Shown here in pieces: positions 1 through 8,318 of a stretch of 64,000 nucleotides of DNA. The DNA is from CAYTZN01 sp964442495 (GTDB lineage Bacteria > Pseudomonadota > Gammaproteobacteria > Legionellales > Legionellaceae), in assembly GCA_964442495.1 (NCBI GenBank), contig CAYTZN010000003.1, positions 1 to 64,000 on the forward strand, in the 5' to 3' direction. Numbering within the stretch: position 1 is the stretch's first letter; each line of letters starts with the position of its first letter. Below the pieces are notes generated by a model. It saw nothing but the letters and a program-made list of their open reading frames with translations, was not told the origin of the DNA and searched no databases. The position numbers and the translations under genes were made by a program.

Positions 1-54
1 AATATGGCTATTGGAGGCATACCCCCAAGGAAAAAATTAGCTTTGGTGGCTTAA
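1..54 (+). CDS. C-terminal end of a probable hexapeptide-repeat acyltransferase (5' end outside window)
   Basis: Frame 1 is open from the window edge to TAA at 52-54 and gives only 17 residues. The motif AIGGIPPRKK resembles the last turn of left-handed beta-helix acyltransferases, where a G-x-P-A/P-K segment is common. Such an O- or N-acetyltransferase would fit the sugar island that follows. The fragment is too short to prove the family, and whether the gene is complete upstream cannot be seen. Confidence 0.35.
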   Translation, partial: NMAIGGIPPRKKLALVA

Positions 55-232
55 CCTCTACTTTTAATATCGGTTAAAAATGGGGGGATTACCTTTACCT
101 CCATAACAGTAACATGTTGCTCATTTTGTTAGCTGAAAATTAGTTGTTTTGCCAAATCACATCAGATATCATCTATACACATGTTCATTTGCCCCTAAAA
201 GGCGAGTCATTTAAGTACTACTGATTATTTTA

Positions 233-1420
233 ATGAAAATATTTTTTTTACACGGAGTTTCAGCTTTTGGCGGTTCAACCAGAAGTTTAGTTGAGCTATT
301 TGCACAACTGCAGTCACATGACATAACGGCTAGTGTATTGTGTCCAGCTGGAAAATCAGAAAAATTATTGTCGAGCCAGGGAATGGAAACTCATAAAATA
401 TGGGGGCTTTCACAATTTGACAATACTTTATTTGGTCATTATCGAGGGTTGAGATGGCTGATATTAATTAGAGAGTTTTGGTTTTTTTTACCAACGCTTT
501 GGGGTTTATTACGCCTCAAATTCTCAGCTAAAAATTTTGATATTATTCATGCTAATGAAATTACTTTATTACCAATTGCAATATTGGCAAAAAAAATTTT
601 TAAATGTCCGTTAGTCGTTCATGTTCGTTCCGTACAAAGGGGAAATTCGAACGATATTCGCAGTAGAGTATTATTCAAAATGCTTAGCAAACACGCCGAT
701 TCGGTTATTGCAATTGACAAGACTGTTCTGGCCTCTATTCCCTATTATATAAATGCTACGGTCGTTCATAACGGAATTAACTTACCCGAAAAACTTCCTT
801 ATGAGCACCAAGCTCCCCGAGGAATACTGCGGATTGGGATAGTGGGTATGCTTTTACGTGTCAAAGGAATATATGAATTTTTAAATGCGGCTAAGATTTT
901 ACTTATTGAAAAAGGTTTAACTGCTGAATTTGTTGTGGTCGGTGAAAACGCAAGGTCTTCAAATCGCATGGGTACATGGATTTATAAAAAACTAGGATTC
1001 TCTACAGATGTTATGGTTGATTTAATTGAATTTATTAGAGCTCATAACATCGAGCAGCATTTTGATGTTAAAGGATTTGTTTTAGATGTTAACTCAATCT
1101 ATTCTGATATCGATGTCTTATGTTTTCCTTGTCATGTAAATGCTCCCGGGCGCCCCGTATTTGAGGCCGCACTATTTGGAGTACCCAGTATTGTTGCCAT
1201 TAATGACCCTAAAGATGATGCAATAATTGATAAAGAATCTGGTATTTGTATAAAGACGCCAAATGCTATAACTCTTGCTGACGCCATAGCATATTTTTTG
1301 GAAAATCCCCACGAAAGAGTTCGCATGGGTAATAATGCTCAAAATTTTGCCGCCGATATTTTTGATATCAAAAAGAATGCAAAAAAACTTGTTAGAATTT
1401 ACCAAGAGATATTAAACTGA
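233..1420 (+). CDS. Glycosyltransferase family 4 (GT-B fold)
   Basis: A 395-residue cytoplasmic glycosyltransferase that probably adds one sugar to an undecaprenyl-linked polysaccharide repeat. The N-terminus has a beta strand followed by FGGSTRSLVELF, the glycine-rich acceptor-domain loop of GT4 enzymes. VHNGINLP near residue 185 is the usual interdomain linker. GRPVFEAALFGVPSIV near residues 305-320 is the nucleotide-sugar binding helix with the conserved Glu. Length is normal for the family. The ATG at 233 lacks a strong Shine-Dalgarno sequence. It stands alone, with about 180 and 258 bases of apparently non-coding DNA on either side. Donor and acceptor cannot be read from the sequence. 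Confidence 0.85.
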   Translation: MKIFFLHGVSAFGGSTRSLVELFAQLQSHDITASVLCPAGKSEKLLSSQGMETHKIWGLSQFDNTLFGHYRGLRWLILIREFWFFLPTLWGLLRLKFSAKNFDIIHANEITLLPIAILAKKIFKCPLVVHVRSVQRGNSNDIRSRVLFKMLSKHADSVIAIDKTVLASIPYYINATVVHNGINLPEKLPYEHQAPRGILRIGIVGMLLRVKGIYEFLNAAKILLIEKGLTAEFVVVGENARSSNRMGTWIYKKLGFSTDVMVDLIEFIRAHNIEQHFDVKGFVLDVNSIYSDIDVLCFPCHVNAPGRPVFEAALFGVPSIVAINDPKDDAIIDKESGICIKTPNAITLADAIAYFLENPHERVRMGNNAQNFAADIFDIKKNAKKLVRIYQEILN

Positions 1421-1678
1421 ATTTTTTTCACATATCAATTTAAATTACTAACAGATTTTTATTTCTTGCTAACCAGGTAGTTTTTTCAGTTAAAGTCTCT
1501 CTAATCCGAATAAGTACTTTGAATGCAAAAAGACAGATAAATTTACCACATTGACCAACATAATCCTTAAGGACCAGATGCTAGTATAGTGTGCTGCATT
1601 AGTTGTAAGAGTTCAAAGAATATATTTTTCGAATATTTGGAGATGAAAAAATGATATTTTGCGGAGACGACTTAAATC
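1421..1678. other. AT-rich intergenic stretch before the hisH-like gene
   Basis: No reading frame of note and no strong hairpin. A GGAG (1663-1666) about 12 bases before the hisH-like ATG could be its weakly spaced ribosome site. The break suggests that the amidotransferase set starts its own transcript, but no promoter stands out. Confidence 0.3.
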
Positions 1679-2305
1679 ATGAAAAGCGATATTTTATCTG
1701 TAATTAATTATGGTGTGGGTAATATCGCATCCGTAATTAATATGAGCAAACATGTTGGCGGTAAAATTGAGGTGATTTCTAATCCGGCTGAATTAGTAAA
1801 TGCAAAAAAATTATTGCTTCCTGGCATTGGTCACTTTGATAATGGGATGGAGTGTTTGCGAAAAAACGGATGGATTGATGCTTTAAATCACGCAGTTCTG
1901 AAAAATAATACACCCATATTAGGTATTTGCTTAGGTATGCAATTAATGTGTAATCTTAGCGAAGAAGGTGAGTCAGAGGGATTGGGATGGATAGATGCAG
2001 ACGTTAAGCGCTTTTCCTTTAATCAAGATGCCTCTTCTCTTAAAATCCCTCATATGGGGTGGAATCAAGTTAATATAGCTCGTGAAAATCGATTAATATT
2101 AGATGAGAGTAGGAACCATCGATTTTATTTTGTACATTCGTATTATGTGAAATGTAACAATGAAGAAGATATTATTTTAAAAGCCAATTATGGGTTTGAG
2201 TTTGCTGCTGGTTTTTCTAGGCAAAATATTTATGGCGTACAGTTTCACCCGGAGAAAAGTCATAAATTTGGAAAGCAACTTATTAAAAACTTTCTGGATA
2301 TTTAA
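1679..2305 (+). CDS. hisH: HisH-like glutamine amidotransferase subunit for sugar amidation
   Basis: Class I glutamine amidotransferase of 208 residues that hydrolyses glutamine and passes ammonia to a HisF-like partner. The nucleophile lies in GICLGMQ (Cys84) and the His/Glu pair in VQFHPEKS (His190, Glu192), so the triad is complete. The N-terminus has the NYGVGNIASV loop typical of HisH. It is followed 3 bases later by a HisF-like gene and then by a WbpG-like amidotransferase. This three-gene set is known from O-antigen loci (HisH2/HisF2/WbpG of Pseudomonas aeruginosa), where it makes acetamidino groups on sugars. No other histidine-biosynthesis gene lies nearby, so a sugar role is inferred over histidine synthesis. 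Confidence 0.85.
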   Translation: MKSDILSVINYGVGNIASVINMSKHVGGKIEVISNPAELVNAKKLLLPGIGHFDNGMECLRKNGWIDALNHAVLKNNTPILGICLGMQLMCNLSEEGESEGLGWIDADVKRFSFNQDASSLKIPHMGWNQVNIARENRLILDESRNHRFYFVHSYYVKCNNEEDIILKANYGFEFAAGFSRQNIYGVQFHPEKSHKFGKQLIKNFLDI

Positions 2306-2308
2306 CTA

Positions 2309-3064
2309 ATGATAAGAACGCGTGTAATTCCCTGCTTGTTATTAGCCAACGAGGGTTTGGTAAAAACTATAAATTTTAAGAATCCATCTTATGTGGGCGA
2401 CCCTATTAATGCTGTTAAAATCTTTAATGATAAGGAAGTAGATGAGTTAATTTTGTTAGATATCGATGCTTCTAAAAAATCACGTGAACCTTATTATGAG
2501 CTTGTACAAAATATTGTCAGTGAAGCTTTTATGCCCATAGCTTACGGTGGGGGAGTAAAAACGGTAGCTCAAGCTAAAAAACTAGTGGAGTCTGGTGTTG
2601 AGAAAATTGTTATTAATACAGCTGCTTTGATTAATTGTTCATTGGTAAAAGAACTCGTAGCTTATTTTGGTTCATCTAGTACCGTTGTGTCTATTGATAT
2701 AAAAAAAAATTGGTTAGGACAATATAAGTTATATAACCACACTAAACATGCTTTTGTAAAAAAATCATGGCAAATGCATATTCAAGAAATGGTTGATTTA
2801 GGGGCTGGTGAGATTTTCATTACTGACGTCTCTCAGGAGGGTACTTTCAAGGGCTATAATTTAGATTTAATAGGAGAAGCTACGGCCATGATAGATGTAC
2901 CGCTAATAGCTTGCGGTGGTGCTGGTACTATTGAGCATATGCAACAAGCAGTAAAAGCGGGTGCTTCTGCGGTAGCTGCCGGTAGCATGTTTGTTTACAT
3001 GGGTAAACATCGTGCGGTTATGGTTAATTATCCAAAATATGAACTTTTAGAAGGTATTTTTTAG
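2309..3064 (+). CDS. hisF: HisF-like ammonia-channel subunit for sugar amidation
   Basis: A (beta/alpha)8 barrel of 251 residues, the usual HisF length. Phosphate-binding loops are visible as AYGGGVK and ACGGAGT. The canonical N-terminal cyclase motif PCLDVxxGxVVKG is changed here to PCLLLANEGLVKT, so the first catalytic Asp is a Leu. The second Asp, in VSIDIKK, is kept. Loss of that Asp fits LPS-type HisF2 proteins, which need only the ammonia tunnel and not the IGP cyclase reaction. The gene sits 3 bases after hisH, and its stop directly abuts the ATG of the WbpG-like gene, implying co-translation. A histidine-biosynthetic role looks unlikely. Confidence 0.85.
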   Translation: MIRTRVIPCLLLANEGLVKTINFKNPSYVGDPINAVKIFNDKEVDELILLDIDASKKSREPYYELVQNIVSEAFMPIAYGGGVKTVAQAKKLVESGVEKIVINTAALINCSLVKELVAYFGSSSTVVSIDIKKNWLGQYKLYNHTKHAFVKKSWQMHIQEMVDLGAGEIFITDVSQEGTFKGYNLDLIGEATAMIDVPLIACGGAGTIEHMQQAVKAGASAVAAGSMFVYMGKHRAVMVNYPKYELLEGIF

Positions 3065-4177
3065 ATGCAACAATATCAAGAATGTACAAGATGTATTATG
3101 GATACAAATGCAACTCATATCGTATTTGATGATGAGGGAGTATGTAACTATTGTGCTAAATTTACAGGTAAATTATTAGCTAGGCAGGAAATTGCGGACG
3201 ATCGACTCTCTCTTAGTGAAAATTTTATTTTGCAGGTTAAAGAGAGTGGCTTAGGTAAAAATTATGATTGTATTGTGGGTGTATCTGGTGGAGTTGATAG
3301 TTCTTACGCATTATATCTGGCAGTAATGGCTGGCTTAAGACCCCTTGCCGTTCATTTGGATAATGGTTGGAACTCTGAGTTAGCATCACATAATATTGCA
3401 AATTTAATCTCAAATTTGGGTGTTGATCTTTATACCCATGTAATTGATTGGAAAGAAAATCGTGATCTACAACGCTCTTTTTTTAAAGCACAAGTAGTAG
3501 ACATTGAGATGTTGATGGATAATGCAGTCCTCGCTTTGAATTACAAAATGGCGGCTAAACATAGAGTTAAATATATTTTAGGGGGGACTAACATGTCTAC
3601 GGAAGGCATGGATATGCCCAAAGGTTGGAATCACTTTAAATTTGATGCTCGAAACATCAAAGCCATACAAAAAAAATATGGGACTGTAGCTATTAAATCG
3701 CACCCACTAATTTCTACCTTAGGATATGTTTGGTACGAATTTATAAGAAAAATTAAATGGATATCATTTCTTGATTATTATGATTATAAAAAAGAAGAAG
3801 CACTTAAGGTGCTTGAAAAGGAATGTGATTACAAACCTTATCCCTACAAACACTACGAGTCAGTATTCACAAGATTTTATCAGGCATATATTTTACCTAA
3901 AAAATTTAAAATTGATAAAAGACGTTTGCATTTATCAACATTAATAGTAAGTGGACAAATGACAAGAGAGGATGCTCAACTGGATATTAAAAAATCAACT
4001 TACCCTAATAAAGATCAAGAGGGTCAAGATTTACAATTTGTAATGAAAAAACTAGGGTTTTCGGAAGAAGAGTTTAATTCTTATTTAAATACGCAACCTA
4101 AAGCGCATTCATTGTACAAGAGTGAAGAAATACTTTGGGAAAAATTAAAGAGTGTTTATAAATCAATCCAAAAGTAG
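3065..4177 (+). CDS. WbpG-like N-acetyl-sugar amidotransferase
   Basis: A 370-residue ATP-pyrophosphatase enzyme that uses ammonia from HisH/HisF to turn a sugar N-acetyl group into an acetamidino group. Two CxxC pairs (Cys7/Cys10 and Cys27/Cys30) form a probable zinc knuckle. The PP-loop SGGVDSS lies at residues 74-80, followed by HLDNGWNSE and GGTNMSTEG. This arrangement matches the N-acetyl sugar amidotransferase family that includes WbpG and Campylobacter PtmG. Candidate substrates are nonulosonic acids such as legionaminic acid, or a ManNAc3NAc-type sugar. Genes for making such a substrate are not in the window. The start codon directly follows the hisF-like stop. Confidence 0.82.
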   Translation: MQQYQECTRCIMDTNATHIVFDDEGVCNYCAKFTGKLLARQEIADDRLSLSENFILQVKESGLGKNYDCIVGVSGGVDSSYALYLAVMAGLRPLAVHLDNGWNSELASHNIANLISNLGVDLYTHVIDWKENRDLQRSFFKAQVVDIEMLMDNAVLALNYKMAAKHRVKYILGGTNMSTEGMDMPKGWNHFKFDARNIKAIQKKYGTVAIKSHPLISTLGYVWYEFIRKIKWISFLDYYDYKKEEALKVLEKECDYKPYPYKHYESVFTRFYQAYILPKKFKIDKRRLHLSTLIVSGQMTREDAQLDIKKSTYPNKDQEGQDLQFVMKKLGFSEEEFNSYLNTQPKAHSLYKSEEILWEKLKSVYKSIQK

Positions 4178-4315
4178 TTAATTAATAGAATAATAATCTA
4201 TCTTAGCTTTGTATCTCTGTACATGGTCTTTATTTATTAGATTTTGGATGTAAGAGATGAAACAAGCTGTTTTTTCAATTTGACCTATAGAAAGATGTAA
4301 TGCAAAGAGGTTCTA

Positions 4316-5641
4316 GTGAAAATTTTTTTTAAAATTTATCAAGCGGTCAAAAATAAATTATCCTTATTACGCTTTTTTACCGTACTTGATTCCTGGAAAT
4401 TACTACAACCTTGTGAGGTGTTATTATTAGCCCATAATAATGATCGGGCGTTTAATATTAATGGCAAAAGCTATAGTCAATTAATTCATACCCTTAGATA
4501 TTTTCTTGAGAAAAAAGGTTTTATATGCGGAGGGATCTCAACTTTATTTGATGTGAAAAACTATAAGCACAATTATTATGAGGATAAGACAATTAATATT
4601 GTATTTCTGTTGAATATAATTAAAGCAAAATTACACTCAATTTTTACTAAACAAACCTATTCTGAAATTAAAATTAATACTGAAGCTAAAATATGGGACA
4701 AAATTCTTAAAAAAGCACAGCCTAAAGTTGTTATCGGAATTCAACCGTATGACTCTTTGTGTGTCGCATGTCACCGGTTACTAATACCAATTTTCGATTT
4801 TCAACATGGAGCAATTACTGAAAATGGTCCCAATTATGGTCGCGAACTATATTTAAAAAAAGATTTAAACCGTATACCAACGGGTTACTTATGTTGGAAT
4901 ACGGAAAGCGCAGATATACTTAATCAATGGTGTAAACATAGAAATATTAAAGTTGAGATATTAGGGAACCCCTGGTTATATCGCTTTAATTCACCGGATT
5001 CTGCTGATTTTTTAATTAAAAATAGTGGTGAAAATAAAATATTTAACTCAAATAAAAAAATAATTTTAATAACGTTGCAATGGGGTATGGATGACATATA
5101 CCCAGATTTTTTTAATGAAAATGATATTTTACATTCAGCATTAGTAGAAACAATATCTAGGCTGAATAATGAAGTTTTGTGGTTAATTAGGCTTCATCCA
5201 GTTCAAATTAAAAGCAAAAAAAACCTGCAAAAAATAAAAAAATTATTTAAAAACAATCATTCTGTAGATATCGACTGGTCTAGTCATCAACCGTTACCTA
5301 TAGTTTTGGCTTTATGCCATGGTCATATTAGCTGGGATTCCTATACTGTGGTTGAAGCGGCTGACATGGGGGTTAAAAGTTACGTGCTTAACCCTGGTCA
5401 TTTTTCTACAAATAGAGCGATGGATAATTATCAAAGTAATAACGAAATTAAGCTTCCTTATATTCAGCAAGAATTAGACGGTCTCGTAAGACGCTCACCA
5501 AGCATACCTAATTCTGATGATATTGTTGCATGGGTTAAAGAAATACAATCTGATAATGTACAAGCCTTAAATTCTAAGGAATATATATTTCATCTGGATA
5601 AATTTTATAAAATTATAAATGAATTAACTGAATCAATGTAG
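4316..5641 (+). CDS. Putative GT-B-type polysaccharide glycosyltransferase
   Basis: A 441-residue protein starting at GTG 4316, with AAGAGG about six bases upstream. No family is recognised with confidence. IFDFQHGAITENGPNYG near residue 160 and the later GHISWDSYTVVEAADMG resemble capsule or CDP-glycerol-type transferases, in which a QHG motif and a glutamate-bearing helix form the donor site. There is no signal peptide or clear membrane segment. It lies alone between the amidotransferase set and two oxidoreductases. A role in transferring or modifying the amidated sugar is inferred from position only. Confidence 0.55.
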   Translation: MKIFFKIYQAVKNKLSLLRFFTVLDSWKLLQPCEVLLLAHNNDRAFNINGKSYSQLIHTLRYFLEKKGFICGGISTLFDVKNYKHNYYEDKTINIVFLLNIIKAKLHSIFTKQTYSEIKINTEAKIWDKILKKAQPKVVIGIQPYDSLCVACHRLLIPIFDFQHGAITENGPNYGRELYLKKDLNRIPTGYLCWNTESADILNQWCKHRNIKVEILGNPWLYRFNSPDSADFLIKNSGENKIFNSNKKIILITLQWGMDDIYPDFFNENDILHSALVETISRLNNEVLWLIRLHPVQIKSKKNLQKIKKLFKNNHSVDIDWSSHQPLPIVLALCHGHISWDSYTVVEAADMGVKSYVLNPGHFSTNRAMDNYQSNNEIKLPYIQQELDGLVRRSPSIPNSDDIVAWVKEIQSDNVQALNSKEYIFHLDKFYKIINELTESM

Positions 5642-5694
5642 GCTAGCTGTTGAGAAAGAATAAGTGAATTGAATATAAATTAAAAAGGATCCAT

Positions 5695-6723
5695 ATGATA
5701 AGTGCAATTAACGTAGGAATAGTTGGTTTAGGACGAATGGGTCATCGTCACATTGAAGCGGTAAAAAAAATGGGAATGAATGTCTGTGGAATAGTCGATA
5801 ATTCAACTGTTGCATTATCTGAAACCGCACATAAATTTAATATTAATGAAGATTGTTGCTTTCAAGATGCAGAGCAAATGCTAAGGCTTAAAATTCCTCA
5901 GGCAGTAGTCATTGCCACAACTGCACCTTCTCATGCCGCCTATACGGTTTTGTCCGCTCACAATAAAGTAAATTATATACTTTGTGAAAAACCCATGGCT
6001 CTATCTTTAGAAGAGTCAAATTCTATGATAGAAACATGTAATGATTTTGGAGTTAAATTAGCAATTAATCATCAAATGATGTTCTTGCCCCAGTATACAG
6101 AAATTAAAAAAATGATTAATTCTGAACGTATGGGACCCTTGTCAAGTATCTTGGTTTCTGGTTCAAATTTTGGACTTGCAATGAATGCAAGCCATTATTT
6201 TGAAATGTTTAGGTTTCTAACAAACACAGAAATTACGAGTGTTCAAGCATGGTTTGAAAGTGAGAAAGTACCGAATCCAAGAGGAGCCGAATTTGAAGAT
6301 TACTCGGGTTCGTTGCTAGCAAAAAACTCTTTAGGTATTCGTATGTATATTGATTTTTCAGCAAATGCAGGTCATGGATTAAATGTGGTATACATTTTTA
6401 AATATGGTCAAGTAATTGTGGATGAGTTGTCGGGGTTTGTGAGAAGCATTTGTAGAAAAGAAGAGTATCAAGCGTTGCCTACTACCCGCTATGGAATGCC
6501 AGATAATATTAATCATTATGAAATTAAGCCATTTGAAATGATTGACTCTACTATATTGGTTTGGAATGGACTGTTATCTAGCGGAGTTTTCCCTGATGAT
6601 AAGGTTGGAATGCATGCTATGAAATGTTTGGTTGCAGCTTTTGAGTCGCATGAAAATAATAATATTGCTGTTGCTATTGATAAGATAGCTATTGATAAAT
6701 CGAAAAAATTTAAATGGGCATAA
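5695..6723 (+). CDS. Gfo/Idh/MocA-family NAD(P)-dependent sugar oxidoreductase (first of a pair)
   Basis: A 342-residue dehydrogenase with an N-terminal Rossmann fold (VGIVGLGRMGHRH, residues 7-19) and the family signature CEKPMA (residues 97-102). LAINHQMMFLPQY lies near the usual lysine/histidine catalytic region. Such enzymes oxidise or reduce a hydroxyl or keto group of a nucleotide sugar, as in WbpB. An AAGGA ribosome site precedes the ATG by about six bases. The next gene is a second member of the family, so the two may act in sequence on one sugar. The substrate is unknown. Confidence 0.8.
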   Translation: MISAINVGIVGLGRMGHRHIEAVKKMGMNVCGIVDNSTVALSETAHKFNINEDCCFQDAEQMLRLKIPQAVVIATTAPSHAAYTVLSAHNKVNYILCEKPMALSLEESNSMIETCNDFGVKLAINHQMMFLPQYTEIKKMINSERMGPLSSILVSGSNFGLAMNASHYFEMFRFLTNTEITSVQAWFESEKVPNPRGAEFEDYSGSLLAKNSLGIRMYIDFSANAGHGLNVVYIFKYGQVIVDELSGFVRSICRKEEYQALPTTRYGMPDNINHYEIKPFEMIDSTILVWNGLLSSGVFPDDKVGMHAMKCLVAAFESHENNNIAVAIDKIAIDKSKKFKWA

Positions 6724-6731
6724 CAAAGAAT

Positions 6732-7676
6732 ATGAAAAAAATAGCAATAGTGGGAGCAGGTTACATGGCATTTGAACATGCGAAGGCATTTTCAAGCCTG
6801 GAAGAATTTAAAATTGTAGGGGTATTTTCAAGAACCAAAGAAAAAGCCACCACTTTAGCTAAACAGTATAATGCTGTCGTGTTTGATAGTATTTTGGAGA
6901 TGTTTGAAGAAACACAAGCTGATTTAGTCATTGTAGCTGTGAATGAGTTATCAATGTTTGATGTTTGTAATGAAATTTTTAAATACCCTTGGTTGTGTTT
7001 TTTAGAAAAACCAGTGGGATATAATTATCAACAAGCACAGCAAATCAATACGTTAGCGTTAAATCAGGGACATAAGCCTTTTGTGGCATTAAATAGACGT
7101 TCTTATTCTTCAACCAGAAGCGCATTAGAGTATCTTAAGTCGGATGATCCTGGGGCACGTTTGGTTTCAGTATTGGACCAGCAAGACATGAATGTTGCTC
7201 TAAAAATGGGAACACCAGAACTGGTCGTTTCAAATTATATGTATGCTAACTCCATCCATTTGATTGATTATTTTAATATATTTTGTAGGGGTAAAGTACT
7301 GTCGGTTGAGCAAACAGTACCATGGAATGAAGGTAATCCTGAATATGTTGTCGCAACCATTAAATACAGTAGCGGGGACATAGGTGTATACCAGGCCGTG
7401 TGGAATGGACCGGGACCATGGTCTGTTAGTGTTACTAATTCAAATTATCGCCTCGAGCTTGGCCCACTTGAAGCGCTTAAGGTACAAAAAAGAGGGGAGC
7501 GTGTGATGCAAAAAATTGAAGTGGATTCGATGGATTTAGATTTTAAACCTGGTTTGTATTATCAAGCCTTGGAAATTGTGAATTATTTTAAAGGAAAGGT
7601 AGTAAAATTGGCTACATTAAAGGATGCTACCAGCTCGATGAAATTGAGTTCAATTATTTACGGATTAAATTGTTAG
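6732..7676 (+). CDS. Gfo/Idh/MocA-family NAD(P)-dependent sugar oxidoreductase (second of a pair)
   Basis: About 314 residues. The Rossmann motif KKIAIVGAGYMAFEHA begins right at the chosen ATG (6732). An alternative ATG at 6714 would overlap the preceding gene by ten bases and add six residues without a better ribosome site. FLEKPVGYN is the family EKP motif, and ALNRRSYSS falls where the catalytic region is expected. It is shorter than its neighbour and clearly diverged from it, so this is not a recent duplication. The substrate is probably a nucleotide sugar of the polymer repeat, but this is inferred from context. Confidence 0.78.
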   Translation: MKKIAIVGAGYMAFEHAKAFSSLEEFKIVGVFSRTKEKATTLAKQYNAVVFDSILEMFEETQADLVIVAVNELSMFDVCNEIFKYPWLCFLEKPVGYNYQQAQQINTLALNQGHKPFVALNRRSYSSTRSALEYLKSDDPGARLVSVLDQQDMNVALKMGTPELVVSNYMYANSIHLIDYFNIFCRGKVLSVEQTVPWNEGNPEYVVATIKYSSGDIGVYQAVWNGPGPWSVSVTNSNYRLELGPLEALKVQKRGERVMQKIEVDSMDLDFKPGLYYQALEIVNYFKGKVVKLATLKDATSSMKLSSIIYGLNC

Positions 7677-7714
7677 AATGTTTGCACTCCTTCTTCTAAA
7701 TTTAAATAATTTGA

Positions 7715-8059
7715 GTTCGACTGTTTTATGCACATTATAAATCAAAGAATGAAACGTTCAATACACTTAAAAACCAGGGTTACAATTTTGAACACAATTA
7801 TGGTCATGGCTACAAAAATTTATGCTCTGTAATGACCATGCTCATGATGCTTTCTTTTTTAATCGACCAAGTTCAGCAATTATGCTGCAAAGTCTATCAA
7901 AAAGCTCGCAAGCACGTGGGTACTTTGCGAAGGTTATTCGAAAAAGTTCAAAATCGTATTGATATTGGGGTTTGAGATAGTTGGCATCATTTGTATACTT
8001 TTATTGGTGACCCAAGCTCTAGACCACCTCCAATTGGAAGCGGGTGGTTAATTGCTTAA
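7715..8059 (+). pseudogene. Remnant of a DDE transposase, C-terminal part
   Basis: An open stretch from 7715 reads KNETFNTLKNQGYN and then FEHNYGHGYKNLCSVMT, up to TGA at 7973-7975. In the same frame the reading resumes as DSWHHLYTFIGDP, to TAA at 8057-8059. The pattern E-x-FNTLK followed by HNYGHG is the third catalytic Glu region of DDE transposases, seen in insertion sequences common in Legionella. There is no start codon, no N-terminal two thirds, and at least one internal stop. It is a dead fragment immediately upstream of gmd and marks past insertion in the island. The exact IS family is not assigned. Confidence 0.7.
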
Positions 8060-8318
8060 TCTTGAGCGGATAAAAATAGTTTGCTCTTGGTTTTTATTGC
8101 CTATAGGGGCTTTTTTAATAAAAAAGGGGCTGATGTTCTTTGATTTGAAATCGGAATTTAGATGATATCTATATCTTCTTTGATCAAATTTAAAGCATTC
8201 TTGTGTTTTTTAGACTGGGATACTATTTAAGCGGGAATCGCTGTCTTGCCCTGAGAATTGTTGCAAATGACACCTTATCTAATTAAACTTCATTCGTTAA
8301 TTGTATATGGATAATATA
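8060..8318. other. Non-coding gap before gmd
   Basis: About 260 AT-rich bases between the transposase remnant and gmd. A run GGGGCTTTTTTAATAAAAAAGGGGC lies within 8105-8130 and can fold on the poly-T/poly-A core. It may be an IS-derived or terminator-like element. No reading frame is recognised. Confidence 0.25.

Noticed and set aside
1679..3064. hisH and hisF as part of a histidine biosynthesis operon
   Set aside because: No hisA, hisB or hisI neighbours, a WbpG-like gene follows directly, and the HisF lacks its first catalytic Asp.
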